The notes under the pieces are model-generated. The model did not search any database and was not told the origin of the DNA. It saw nothing but the letters and a program-made list of their open reading frames with translations. 64,000 nucleotides of DNA from Thermothielavioides terrestris NRRL 8126 (Eukaryota > Ascomycota > Sordariomycetes > Sordariales > Chaetomiaceae), in the NCBI RefSeq assembly GCF_000226115.1, contig NC_016458.1, positions 4,932,001 through 4,996,000 of the forward strand. The letters run 5' to 3'. How positions within the stretch are numbered: the stretch's first letter is position 1; every line of letters begins with the position of its first letter. This document shows positions 33,045 through 46,858 of the stretch, one piece after another. The position numbers and the translations under genes were made by a program.

Positions 33045-33821
33045 ATGACCCCTCCATCTGAGACATCCCGGCAGCCGTTGACAACACCAAGGATGCAACT
33101 GAACGTTTCGCCAGAAAGCGCCGCCGCTTTGAAGGCGGATAGAACGATACGGTGTCTGCTCGACGTGAAGTACCAGCCAGCCACCGCTTCGCGTCACTCC
33201 TCGGTGGCCATCGCGTATGCCAAGGACTTGGTAGCCGAGTTCACCACCGCCATCCTCGCTCAGCTCGGCGGCCGCCAGCCCGCCGCCGCCGCAGTCGAAG
33301 CGGCACCCCCCTCCTCCAACAACGCCGACCAGCCAACGGCAAACACCACCCAGCTGAACGCCGTGCAGCTGCGCCGCAGCCGCATGCTCGTCTGCTTCGA
33401 CCTGTTTCTCGCCGACTGCGGGCCCGAGACGCGCAAGCAGGTGGACGCCAGCACCGAGCGGCCCATCCACGCGGTCTTTCTCAAGCCCCAAGACGACAGG
33501 TATCAGGTGAACAGGAACCCGGCTCTGGATCGGCGGGTGGCGCGGGAGTATGCGCGGCTGTGGACCGTCGACAGAGGCCCGCGCCCGTTCTTTACCGACG
33601 ACCTGAACCCGCCGTTTTATGACGATGGGTTTCGCATCGAGGATAACCTGGACGAGCTGTATCCGGGGTGGAGGTCGAGAGAGGGGGCTGTGAGGATGGG
33701 CGTGCCCGAGCCGGAACGTAGGCGGCCGGCCCACTGGGATGCCGAGTCGGATGATGCCGAGTCGGATGATGCCGAGTCGGATGAGGTTAAGTCGGATAAA
33801 GAGGAGGAGGGAGACCAATAG
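33045..33821 (+). CDS. Unrecognised acidic-tailed protein, 258 aa
   Basis: I do not recognise the family. I place the start at the ATG at 33045 (MTPPSETSRQ); the frame is open upstream without a better start. Intronless. Residues about 15-95 look folded (VSPESAAALKADRTIRCLLDVKYQ, SVAIAYAKDLVAEFTTAILAQL). After an Ala/Pro/Asn spacer there is a conserved-looking core (RRSRMLVCFDLFLADCGPETRKQ, DRRVAREYARLWTVDR, PFFTDDLNPPFYDDGFRI). The tail repeats DAESD three times, from a 15-bp tandem repeat at about 33739-33783, and ends in an acidic run. No signal peptide with this start. Confidence 0.6.
   Translation: MTPPSETSRQPLTTPRMQLNVSPESAAALKADRTIRCLLDVKYQPATASRHSSVAIAYAKDLVAEFTTAILAQLGGRQPAAAAVEAAPPSSNNADQPTANTTQLNAVQLRRSRMLVCFDLFLADCGPETRKQVDASTERPIHAVFLKPQDDRYQVNRNPALDRRVAREYARLWTVDRGPRPFFTDDLNPPFYDDGFRIEDNLDELYPGWRSREGAVRMGVPEPERRRPAHWDAESDDAESDDAESDEVKSDKEEEGDQ
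33739..33783 (+). repeat. 15-bp coding tandem repeat (DAESD)
   Basis: Three near-identical copies of GATGCCGAGTCGGAT in frame near the C-terminus of the 33045-33821 gene. It is likely length-variable between strains. Confidence 0.85.
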
Positions 33822-34407
33822 TTGCCCCGAGGCAGGTAAAGCAGGTAGGCGTAATCCTTGCCTGAGTCGTATCTCATCATGGGCAGGAACAGGGGGAGTG
33901 TCTTGTAGAAGACTGAGTGTGATGCTTCCGCGCACGATACTCAACCACGCCGTCAGGTGTGAAAATGGAACTTCTTACCTCTGCCGCAACGCACCAGCTC
34001 ACATCGTGACAGCCAGAGGAGGTATGCAGTTGAGGGCAGGGCTGCGAGTCCAATATGAGTAGGGCAGCCGAGTGTAAAAGGCACCGAAATCGCATTGCAC
34101 GTAACTGAAGAGCTATCATACAAGTATTTTAGTAGTTGTAGCAGTAGTAGCACAGGGAAATCCCTCCCTCACCACTCCAAATCGGCCCGCCACAGCACAA
34201 CGTTCCAAATCAGCTCTAAAAAAGGAATAAGACTATTCGCATGCCCGCATCGCCCCTTTCTGCCTGACAGAAATCAGGTTAGATCTGGCACAGCTCCACC
34301 ACCATCACAGGTTTGCTCGGCTCCGTAGGGATCTGAAAAGGATAAAACCAGCGACCCTGGCAAGGGTCGTAAAGGCAAGGACACTCGAACACCACCGGGG
34401 CAAGCTT
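33822..34407. other. Intergenic between convergent genes
   Basis: No gene seen. A GTAGTAGCAG-type short repeat occurs near 34134-34152. Confidence 0.5.
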
Positions 34408-37400
34408 CTAGAAGCCGTAACCGGTCGGCTGGGACGCAAATCCATTGGTTTGCATGTAGGGAGCCTGGGGCGGAGCGGCGCCGGTCGGGCCCGCCGTGAT
34501 CATGAGCCGCTTGCCGCCGAGGATGGGCGTGTTGTCCTCGACCTTCTCCTGCTCCTTCTCCTTGGCCTTGCGGGCCTCGTTGTCCGCCTTCAGCGCTGCC
34601 AGCTCCTTTGTCTGCTGGCAGAGGAGGTTGATCATGTAGGGCATGGTGAAGTCGGTGAGGCCGTTACGCCAAGACAGCTCCAAGACGAGGTCCGGCCGGA
34701 TCAGATCGTAGCACGCATACAGCATACCGACGTAGCATTCCCGGTTGCCGATATCCACGAACTGCATGCAGGGTCAGCGGACCGAGTATGACAAGGGGCC
34801 AAGAAGTGGATAAGAGACTTACGTATCGGAGGAGCTCCTCTACCACTTCGGGCTTGCCGGAAATGGCGGCGGTCTCAATGGCATCCTTCCACAGTTTGTC
34901 CTGCTTGGACAAGTTGATCGACTTCTCCCACCGCTTGTTCTTGCGGTAGATGTTGGCAGCGATCTGGCGGAAGAACACCAGGTCGTGTTTCTCAAGGCGG
35001 CCGGCGAGATCGACGGCATCGTAGTTGTCGTAGTTCTCAACCGAGTCGCGGAGGGTCTTGTAGTCCTCCTCCTCGATGAGCAAGTCGTTGATCGCATCGT
35101 TGACAGTGCGCTTGTTTTGCGACTGCACGTTGAGCAGGAACGGCTTGATGAGCGGCAAGTTGTCCGACTTCTGGAACATGCGGACCACCCGGTTGACATC
35201 GATCCGCGGCGTCAAGACCTGCAGAAGATCGGTGAGCAGGGACGGGTGCTGCTCGAGGTAGAAGTTGATGGCCTTGTAGTAGATCTCGAGGTTGGCCACC
35301 TTGACGATGATCTCCTTGAACTGCTGGTGTTCCCACGAATTCTCGGGCCGCTCCATGACGGCGAGCGCAGCATTGTCGAATTCGTCGTAGTGGTAGTAGC
35401 AGAAGATCAGCTCGGGCCACAAGTTTGCCTCCTCGCACGCGCGGATCATCTTGGGCAGGTTCATCCTGCTCCAGAAGAGCTTGAGATGCTCCATCAGGCG
35501 TTCGGGGTGATACTTGGAGAGCGCGATTCCAAGCTCGGTGAACATGCCCATATGCGCGCGCTCGAGACCGAGACCCTGCTCGAGCAGGTTGATGAGCTCG
35601 TCAAAGTAGCCATTGCGCTCGTACTGCTTGACGAGCGCCTGGAGTTGCTCGGCATCGACGATGAGGTTGAGGCCGCAGATCTGGGCGAGACGGAACTCCT
35701 TCTTGCTAACGCATGCCTCGTGCACCTCCTTCCAGACCTTGATGTTGTTGGCCTTGCGCGCACAGTCGACCGCGGCTTGGTGATCAGCGAGGTGCACGTG
35801 GGTGGTAGCCAGCTTGGCCCAGTTAGAAATGCTGGTGTAGAAGATCTTGGCCGCCTCGAAGAGACCCTCAGCATAAGCCTTGTCTCCTGACTCCTCAACG
35901 TTGGCAACGTTGGTCGCCCGCAGGAAGTCTGCGAGCTCAGCGAGCTGGTCGAGGCGCGCATAGCAGAAGGCGAGGGCAGTGTCGATTGTGGGCTCGCGGA
36001 GCGTCTTGCGGGCCATGCGAAGGTACTTGATGAGTTCTTCATTCTTCCCTGCTGCGACCGCGATCTCGATGACCTCTTCATAGTTCTTGGGATCCTCAGC
36101 CTTGATGTATGAGTCGATCGAGTCGCTGACCCGGAGGCCATCCAGCTGAGCCTTGGCCACCTTGCTCCAGACCTGCGGAATGTCGACCTCCTCGGCATAA
36201 GCTTGCGCACGATCGATGCTGACGATGTGCTCGACCAGGACGTTGACCGCCGCTTCCTTGTTGTCGATCTTCTTATAGACCTCGAACGCCTCCTCGTGCA
36301 GGCCAACCTCGATACAGACGTGGGCGATCTCATCCGCGGAGAAGTTGTCGAGCCGGTGGATGTAGTCCATGACACGGGCCTTGTCTGCCTTGGCGGCGGT
36401 GAACATGAGCAGGTTCTGGAGGTTCTGGTTGTCGCTGAAAGGCGACGGCTCCAGGACAATCTTCTCCAGGAGCTCGATAAGCTCAGCCGGGAGATCGGCA
36501 TTCAGGAAGCACGACACGGCCTCGGAAACCTTTGCAGGATCCGTCGACTCCGGCACGGCGGTCGAGATGACCTGGTCGATCACAGAACGCCGATGGAGGT
36601 TGTTCTCGCTAAGGACGAACATCCAGAGCTCCCTGTCTGCTCGCTCGAGGAGATAGCGTGCTTGCGCCTTGTACATGGCGTTCTCGTTGGTGATGTTGAC
36701 CAGCTCGAGGTCGTTCTGGCCCTTGCGGTAGGCGATGTAGGCCAGGTTGGGGTCGCGCTTTTCGCAGTACTTGCCGACCGTGAGCGTGTCATACTGGTCG
36801 TTCTCCTTCAAGAACTTCTCCGGGTTGTTGTTGGAGTCGATGTAGATCTTTGCCAGCGCATTGTACACGGCCTGTTGTTGGTTGCCGGCAGCCAGGGTGG
36901 CCTCCAGGAACGGAAGCAGCAGCTTGAGGCGGTTCCGCGTCTCGACCTCACGGACCAGCTCGTCAATGGGGATGGACACGGGGTTGACGGTGGCGAGCAG
37001 GTTCTTGATGATGCTCTCGTCGCAGTCGACGTCCAACAACCCACCAATGACACCGGGTGTCCTGGATGGATTGACTTGCTGCACGTAGATCTCGATGGGC
37101 TTGAACTGCTGGTGCTGGTAGAGGTAGAGCACCAAGTCATGCACGAAGTTGAAGCGGTCGCAGACAACCATCAGCGGCAGCATCTCGGCCAGCTTGGCTT
37201 CCTTGAGGAAGTTCTTGACCTTCTCCGGGTTGTAGACATTGTTGTCGCGGCAGATGCGCTCCACTTCGCGAATCTGGCCCATCTTAGTGGCGGCCTCGAT
37301 GTATTTGAAGACGACCTCGGGGTCCTCGCTGACGTTGACGATGCTGCCCAGGAAGTAGTAGAGACCTTCGGCAGTCTTGTACTTCTCGAACAGGTCGATC

Positions 37401-39693
37401 AGGCGCTGGGGGCCGAGGAGCTCGGCGTACTTCGTGGCGATCTGGACCACGGACTGCAGGTTTTGGCGGATGTTGTGCTTCATCATGGCGTCCAGGCAAT
37501 CGATGGACTGCTCAACCGAGAGGCGGCCGAAGTACTCGACAAGCCAGTCGGGGTTAAAATTGGGCGCCCCGGCAACGTTAACAATGACGCGCTTTACGGC
37601 CGCAGGGTCTTCGAACAGATCCAGAGCCTTCTGCAACAGGCCCGCCTGCTCGCAAAGGGATGCAATGCGAGCCTTGTCGAAGTAGGAAAACATGTCGTTT
37701 CCGAGGATGGCATCGGCAACCTGCGGCGCGTTGACCAAGTTCATCTCTAGCAGCCGGGTTTGGAGATGGCCATGCTCAGGCTTGTTGTCCTTGAGGGCAT
37801 CAAGCAGGAACGCGGTAGCTTGCTGAACCATGCCCTGGGACTGGAAGATGTCTACCACCCGCTCGAGGTCGACCAGGGAGCCTCCTTCATGGTTGGCCAG
37901 AGACGTAGCGAACTCGGCGCCCTTCTCCGGGTTGACGCGGACGATGTGCTGGAGGAGCTGGACGAAGTCGGGATGGTAGTCGGTTTGGGCACAGTACGGG
38001 AGAATCTTGTCGAACTGGCCGGTTTCCGCGAAGGCGGCGACAACCTTGTGAGGGACATTGGCCTTCAGGTAGATGGCCAGCGCCAAGGTCATGTCGTGGG
38101 GGCGAACCATATCGCCGAGTTGCTCAGAGCACTCGAGCTTGTTCTCGCCAAGCCACTTTTGCAGCAGCTGCTTCCGGTTCTGGGCCAGCACCGGTTGGGC
38201 GAGCTCAATGGTCTCGTGCTGGTTGAGCGACCCCTTGTCGAGAAGCATGCCAAAGTACTGCAGGATGTAGGACATCTGTCCGGGCTGCTGAGGGAGCCGC
38301 TTGAACCGTTCTATGGTCTGCGGCGTCCGCAGGAACCCGCGAGGCGAATTGGCTGCAACCTTGGCGGCTTCTTGGTAGCTGCCATTAGCAAAGAGCTGCT
38401 CGAAGCGCTGCTGGTAGAGGTTGTCGGCGCCGGGGAGACCGGCACGCGAGGCCAGCTTCAGCGCTAACTCGGTGCCGTGGCTCTCGAGCACGTACGGGAC
38501 GATCGTGTTCTCGTCGGCGCTAACGAAGAGGACCTGACCCTTCCGATTGATACCGAGGATGCCGGTTGATTCCTTGTCGCCACAGGCCGTGAAGATGGTC
38601 TCGCCCGAGATGCGGTTCATGAAGATGCATGTTGCCGTCTCGAGATCGTAGAGATGGATGAATCCGTACTTGGTGATCAGGTAGATGATGCCGTACTTCT
38701 GCGAGATCTGCAGGGCAACGGGGAAATCGTTGGCGGCTTCCGGCGGGAAGAAGACGTCGACTGCCTTCTTGGGGAACACGGGATTCGTCTCCGGGTGGTC
38801 GACCTCGACGATGTGCAGCTTAGCGCCCACGGCTGTCCGGACGGCGAAGGAAAAGAGCTTGGTGTCTTCAGGCGCGCCTTCTAACCGGATCGTGCCAAAC
38901 GCGGCGGCGTGGCCTTCGATCGCCTGGCTGATACCGCGATCCTTCGAATACAACTGCATGGCACCAACAACGCGTCCCTGCTGCTGTGAGATGCCAACCA
39001 CAACCATCCACTTGCCGTCGGCGCTTGTTCGGTAGTTGATAATCTGGTTGTTCTGCGAGACAGTTAGCATCGCTCGCCCATTCACCTGACACCGAAACAC
39101 AGCGGTCCCAGGCAAGACGCACCTGGAGGTTGATGTTACGCTCAAAGATCTTGACGGGCGCGACTTGGGTGGGGTCAAAGACATCCCAGTGATAGATGGC
39201 GCTCTCTGTGACCAAGCCAAGCGTTCTCTCGCTAGTCCACTTCCAGAACGAGACATCCTCGCTCATGGTGGTGGACTTGAGCTTTTGCTTCTGCTCCAGA
39301 TCAAAGATCTGCAGTGTCCGTGACTGAGCTTTCAGCGCAATGACCTGGCGCGACCAGTGCATTATTGCACTGTCGGCCTTAATGGGCCGGCGGATGACAT
39401 TGTTGGCATTCTTGAGGTCGACGATGAGGACTTCGGGAGACGACGCCTCGTCCTTTTTGTCTCGAAGGCAGACGAAGGAATCTGATTCTAGCGTCTATCA
39501 CGAGACGAGGGCCCGGGGTTAGCGATGGGGAAACAAAGACAGATTGAGTAGAGCAGAGCAGAGCAGATCAGAGCGCGTTAAAGCTGGGACGGGATGAACG
39601 CACGCAGGTGTTGAATGTGATGGCGGTTTGGTTGACACCCAGGCTGCCGAGCTGCAGCAGCTCCTGGAACTTGATCGGCAAGGCCGGCGCCAT
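34408..39693 (-). CDS. chc1: Clathrin heavy chain
   Basis: Triskelion-forming coat protein of endocytic and trans-Golgi vesicles. Minus-strand exons: 39604-39693, 39123-39494, 34823-39052 and 34408-34761, total 5046 nt and 1681 aa, the family length. Introns are 109, 70 and 61 bp, with donors GTGCGT, GTGCGT and GTAAGT. The protein starts MAPALPIKFQELLQLGSLGV and continues NTCTLESDSFVCLRDKK, the N-terminal beta-propeller. Propeller features include DVSFWKWTSERTLGLVTESAIYHW, followed by the long alpha-zigzag repeats of the leg. The C-terminal hub reads CYVGMLYACYDLIRPDLVLELSWRN, then a Lys/Glu-rich helix and a Gly/Pro/Gln tail ending QPTGYGF. Long open frames on the opposite strand (for example 36203-37750) are codon-bias shadows. 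Confidence 0.97.
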
Positions 39694-40420
39694 GATGACT
39701 CTGGTGCGCTCGGCTGCGCGGGATTAAGGAAAGGAAGCAGCCGACTTGTCAAAAGCACAGCAGGATGGCAGGTAGGGGAAGCACGAGGGCAGAGTCGCGA
39801 CGTTGAAAGGGGGTCGAAATTGGTGGAGCTCGGCGGGAAGCAACTGGGCGAAACGAAGGCGGAGCCGGGAATACACGAATCCGCAGTCCCGAGACGCTCA
39901 ATTAAGAAGAGAATCAACCGCAGAAAGAAGGGGAGGATGTTCCTGTGCTGGCGCACTGCAAGGACGGGAAGCAGAGAGCTCGCTGCCTGACGCGCCGCTG
40001 AGGAAAATGAGGTTTCTCTCGCTTGTTTGCGGGTGCGGTTCCGTACTTTTTGAGCGATGTGTTCAGAGCAGGGAGCGACCTGCGACCCGCTGTTTCCAGT
40101 TTCCTTCATTCACTCCTGCCATGCCACGCTTGCCAGCGACTCAGCCTGCCATAACAGGGGAGCGTCAGCCCGCAGGGATCCTGCATTGGGTTTAGTGAAA
40201 CGCATGGGCCTGGCCTGCCAATCAGGGAAGAACTGAGCGGGTACCAATCAATCGCTGGAAGAAGACAGTTTAACTAACTAACGTTATCGATAAGCTTTTT
40301 GGCTCGGAAAATTGGCACAAGAAGCAGCAAGTTCTGCGGGCGGATTGCTGCTTCACAAGCGCTATCCCGCTGCAAACGCCTCGAACACAAGCCGGGAAAC
40401 CACGTTACAAACTCGCCAAA
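39694..40420. promoter_or_regulatory. Divergent promoter between clathrin and NOP2 genes
   Basis: 727 bp between two start codons on opposite strands. No coding sequence was seen; no specific factor site can be named. Confidence 0.55.
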
Positions 40421-43186
<2,766 letters not shown>

Positions 43187-44136
43187 GGGTCTCAAAATTA
43201 ATGGAACTGTTCTGCGGCTGCATATCTTGGCATCTGCAGACTGCCCGTGGTCTTCAATTCACCAGCCGTTGGTCGCACATCAGGCATGTACCAGCTCTGC
43301 TCGAGATCCGGAGTCTCAGAGTCAATGTGGAATCGGAATTTTGAGACACTATTCGAGACCAGCCCCTTCGACGACTTCAGCAACCTCGTCGAGGCTCGCC
43401 GAGTGCAACGGGGAATTGGAGGTTTGAAGGCACGATCAAGCAGGCAGCAATGGTTCCGTCCCGGAACTCACATGACGGAGGTCGAGTTAAGCGAGCTCTT
43501 ATTATGCATTCAGACCAAACCCGCCATCGGCCCAGGCTCACCAGGCAGCGAGCAAATGGCATGATAAATACCTCACGCTCGATAGGCGAGGCAGAAAGTG
43601 TAGGTATGTACGTCCAATCATTGCGGCCCTTCCCACAGCGAGCAGGGAAGAACCGCACCCAAGATCGAGCGCCGAAGAAGCCTTCGTCCTTCTCCATTCT
43701 GTTCGAAAACCTACGATTTGGGTCGTGGGCCACGGCCGCCTGCGAGCGCAGACAGGGACCTCGAAAATCGCATTGGAACCAGTTTCGAGAATGTTGAAGA
43801 TTTGCGTTGTTCATGGAGAAGAAGGGAAGAGAGGGATCCAGAGTTCGAAATTTTTGGGGCTGTTTTGATGGAGGCGAGAGTGGGGGCTTGTGGCTGGTAA
43901 CTGGCTAGCTAGGGCGAAGTGGCTTGACTCAAATGCCATGCATTGTGGCTGATGCGGTCCAGCCAGCCGGCGCCGGTCGCCAATTAAAGTTGACGTTCTG
44001 CGAGCTGCAACCTGCAAGCAGCCGAGCCGCAACCGCGGTATTATAACGGAGCTCTCAACCTCAACTCAGGAGATCGGATATTGAACACATAACCATTTGT
44101 CGAACAAACCCCGCGAAATACGATACGCCACAGAAT
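43187..44136. other. Intergenic, no gene seen
   Basis: 950 bp holding the NOP2 3' flank and the upstream region of the next gene. Short open frames on both strands show no family resemblance. Confidence 0.5.
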
Positions 44137-45077
44137 ATGAACGCGGCGCAGTCTCTCCCGCGGTTTCTGCTCCCTCGACTGAGCTGGACCAGCCCGCTCT
44201 CGACCGTCACCAACATCCCGGGTGCTCCCGCTGTTGTCTTTCAGCAGGCGCGGAACAGTGCACCAGGAGCCGGATGGCGCCCATCGCCGACGAGATCTCT
44301 CCATACACCCGCCGCGGGTTCTACAAACAGGTGCGCGGTCATGCGGCCGAATAATACGGATTGCCGGCTAGGAAAGAGTCTAAGCAACATCGTCCGCAAC
44401 CCGGTGCTCCGCCGCTCGTTCCACGTCTCGGCGGCTCGGAGACGAGACCACCACTTTGACACGCTGCGCTTCGTGCAGCGGCTGCAAGAAGAGGGGTTCA
44501 CAGAGGAGCAATCCGTGGCCATGATGAAGGTGCTCAACGACGTCATCGAGGAGAGGTAAGGGCCATCATTCCTCCTCCCCTTCGACCGCACAGACCTCCC
44601 CGGAGAAGAGAAGTTGTCACACTGACCGATTCGGCGGCGCGCCCCAGCATCCAAAACCTCACGCGCACGATGGTGCCGCGCGAGGAGGCGGCCAAGACGA
44701 CGTACACGCAGAAGGTGGACTTCGCCAAGCTGCGCAGCGAGCTGCTGTCGGCGGACAGCACCGAGTCGAACGCGACGCGGGCGTCGCACGAGAAGCTGAC
44801 CAACGACATCGCCAAGCTGAGCAGCCGGCTGCGCGACGAGATCGGCCGCACGCAGGCGAGCGTGCGCCTCGATCTCAACCTGGAGAAGGGCCGCATCCGC
44901 GAGGAGGCCGTCTCGCAGGAGCTCAAGATCAAGGAGACCGAGACCAAGATCGAGCAGGAGGCCGCCGCCCTGCGCCAGCAGCTCGAGCAGGTCAAGTTCC
45001 AGACCCTGCAGTGGCTGATGGGCGTGTGCACCGGCTTCGCGGCGCTGCTGCTGGGTGCTTGGAGGTTGCTGATGTGA
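44137..45077 (+). CDS. Mitochondrial DUF1640 / CCDC90-type coiled-coil protein
   Basis: Two exons, 44137-44555 and 44648-45077, total 849 nt and 282 aa; the 92-bp intron (GTAAGG...CCAG) splits a serine codon. The N-terminal about 100 residues are basic with few acids (RNPVLRRSFHVSAARRR), as a mitochondrial presequence would be. The domain HFDTLRFVQRLQEEGFTEEQSVAMMKVLNDVIEE is the DUF1640 signature. A long coiled coil follows (KVDFAKLRSELLSADSTESN...EKLTNDIAKLSSRLRDEI...LRQQLEQVK). One C-terminal membrane helix (LQWLMGVCTGFAALLLGAWRLL) ends the protein. The family includes yeast FMP32 and animal MCUR1/CCDC90B. A scaffold role at the inner membrane is known for relatives; calcium-uniporter regulation here would be inference. 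Confidence 0.9.
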
Positions 45078-45916
45078 TGAGGAACGCAGCTAGCTGCAGC
45101 TGCAGCAAAAGGGCTGGCTAGGCTGGCGTGGGCTTATTTACTCGCTTTGGCCTTGTTGATACTATCGTCAGCTGAACGAAGCATGTCCATTCATTCTGCG
45201 TTATTTCGTTCTTCACCTGGCAATCTACGTAGGCGGATGAGAGGCCTGTTCAACACGCCACAGGTTATTCCTGCGTCTCAGCACTAGATTGGCAATACAG
45301 AAGAAGAATAAGCATGCACTTCATGGGATCTCGGGAACTTGTGAGTTGCCAGGCAACCTTCCGACCAAGCGGCCGAGCTTGCTCGTGTTTGCAACCGATC
45401 AAACCAACTTACTAACGTACGGGGAAAAAAATAAGAAAAAGGACAGCCCATCCCGCGGGTCCTGAATTGTATTTGCCCACCGCCACATGTCGGACCCGTG
45501 ATATACAAATGCGGCTAGCTACCAAGAATGCAGCGCCAGAGTAACTTAAAACAACGCAGGCCCGGTCAACCGCCTGCGGTGGGGGTTGCTTCAACCCCAC
45601 GGCTCCGTTACGGAGAAGAAAAGAAAAGCGTGGCGGTGGTGCTGTTGTTGCTTGTTGTTGTTGTTGTTGTTTTATGCGGGATGATGTATGGCTGCCGCCT
45701 ATGTTTCCAATATCAACGCGCGAAAGAGATTCGTTTTCTTTGTTTGCTTCCTCCCACGTCACGGCCTTGAATCCTAAGAGCTGACCTGAGCAGGAAACTC
45801 AGCACCGGAGAAGGGAAGAACGTCTGTTCGAGAGAGAGAGTGTGTCAGAATCCCCTTGCCGAGCAGCAGCAGACAAACAAGCCAGGCAGGGAGGAGAGGG
45901 AGCAGTCCTAACTCAC
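45078..45916. other. Intergenic, with a GTT microsatellite
   Basis: 3' flanks of two convergent genes. A (GTT)n run lies at about 45645-45672; a minus-strand frame across it gives a short poly-Gln and is not a convincing gene. Confidence 0.5.
45645..45672 (+). repeat. GTT/AAC trinucleotide microsatellite
   Basis: About eight GTT/TTG triplets in a row downstream of the pheromone-precursor gene. Confidence 0.85.
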
Positions 45917-46858
45917 TTAGGCCTCGATGATGGAGCGAGCCGCATTGTACATGGCGTGCAGGTCGCGGGTGGCCTTGTTGCAGGCGCCGTCGGGGCTGTG
46001 GCAGGCGAAGCTGGCCTCGGCGGCGCGGCGGGAGAACTGCGGGTCGGTGGCCATGCGGCGGGCGCGCTGGTGGTTGGCGGCGTCGATGGTGTTGATGACG
46101 GCGTTGGCGGCGCGCTTGGCGGTCCAGCACGCGTTGCCCTCGCTCTCGCACCGCTTGCGCTCCTCGGCCGCCGCCGCCGAGCCGTCGCGCTTGTAGCACG
46201 ACTCGCCCACGAACCGGCTGCACATGGGGTCCGCCATGCGCTTGTCCTCCGCCGGCGCGTCGCGCTTCCAGCACGGCTGCCCCAGGAAGAAGGTGCACCA
46301 GCCGTGCTGCGGCTCCGCCTCGCGCTTGCTGACCGCCTGCTCCTCGGCGGCGGCGGCCTCGGACCGCTTCCAGCACGGCTGGCCCAGGAAGAAGGTGCAC
46401 CAGCCGTGCTGCGGGTTGGCCTCGCGCTTGCTGACGGCCTGCGCCTCAGCAGCAGCAGGCTCGGACCGCTTGTTCTTCCAGCAGGGCTGGCCGAGGAAGA
46501 AGGTGCACCAGGGCTCGGCCTCGCGCTTCTCGGTGGGCTGCTCCGCGGTGGTGGCGGTCGGAGCGGTGAAGTGCAGGGCCCTGTAGAAGGCGAGGGGGTC
46601 GGCCTGGCTGGCGGCGATGGCGAGGGCCAGCTCGTTGATCTGGCTGCGGGCGATGTGGGCCGTCTCGCTGGAGGACTCGTCGCGGGCGGCGAGGCTGGCG
46701 GACTCTCGCAGGGCATTGGTGAAGGCGTCCGCGGCGCGCTTGACCGTGTCGCAGGGCTGGCCTTCGGTGGAGCACCAGCGCTTGTCTTCCTCCTGGGCCG
46801 GCGCCGCGTCCACGGACGCGAGCACGGCCAGGAGGGTGAGGGGGAGGGTGAACTTCAT
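45917..46858 (-). CDS. Alpha-factor-type peptide pheromone precursor (CCG-4/PPG-like)
   Basis: Secreted precursor of the hydrophilic sex pheromone, 313 aa and intronless. A signal peptide is clear (MKFTLPLTLLAVLASVDA). Three identical undecapeptides WCTFFLGQPCW lie at residues 117-127, 153-163 and 187-197. Each is preceded by a Lys-Arg (KEX2-type) site plus EA/EP/NP dipeptides of the STE13-trimming type and followed by KR or KNKR. Four further Cys modules sit in the same KR-bounded layout but differ: WCSTEGQPC (28-36), MCSRFVGESCY (212-222), CESEGNACW (237-245) and ACHSPDGAC (285-293). The architecture, including the VKRAADAFTNAL segment after the first module, recalls Neurospora ccg-4 and Sordaria ppg1. 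Such genes are under mating-type control in relatives; nothing in the sequence shows that here. Confidence 0.93.
   Translation of the reverse strand: MKFTLPLTLLAVLASVDAAPAQEEDKRWCSTEGQPCDTVKRAADAFTNALRESASLAARDESSSETAHIARSQINELALAIAASQADPLAFYRALHFTAPTATTAEQPTEKREAEPWCTFFLGQPCWKNKRSEPAAAEAQAVSKREANPQHGWCTFFLGQPCWKRSEAAAAEEQAVSKREAEPQHGWCTFFLGQPCWKRDAPAEDKRMADPMCSRFVGESCYKRDGSAAAAEERKRCESEGNACWTAKRAANAVINTIDAANHQRARRMATDPQFSRRAAEASFACHSPDGACNKATRDLHAMYNAARSIIEA

Noticed and set aside
36203..37750. 515-codon plus-strand open frame
   Set aside because: It is exactly antisense to the clathrin heavy chain exon and encodes a Val/Leu/Asp-rich sequence typical of the complement of a GC-rich coding exon.
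45412..45762. Poly-Gln minus-strand frame
   Set aside because: The Gln run is only the GTT microsatellite read in reverse; there is no other coding evidence.
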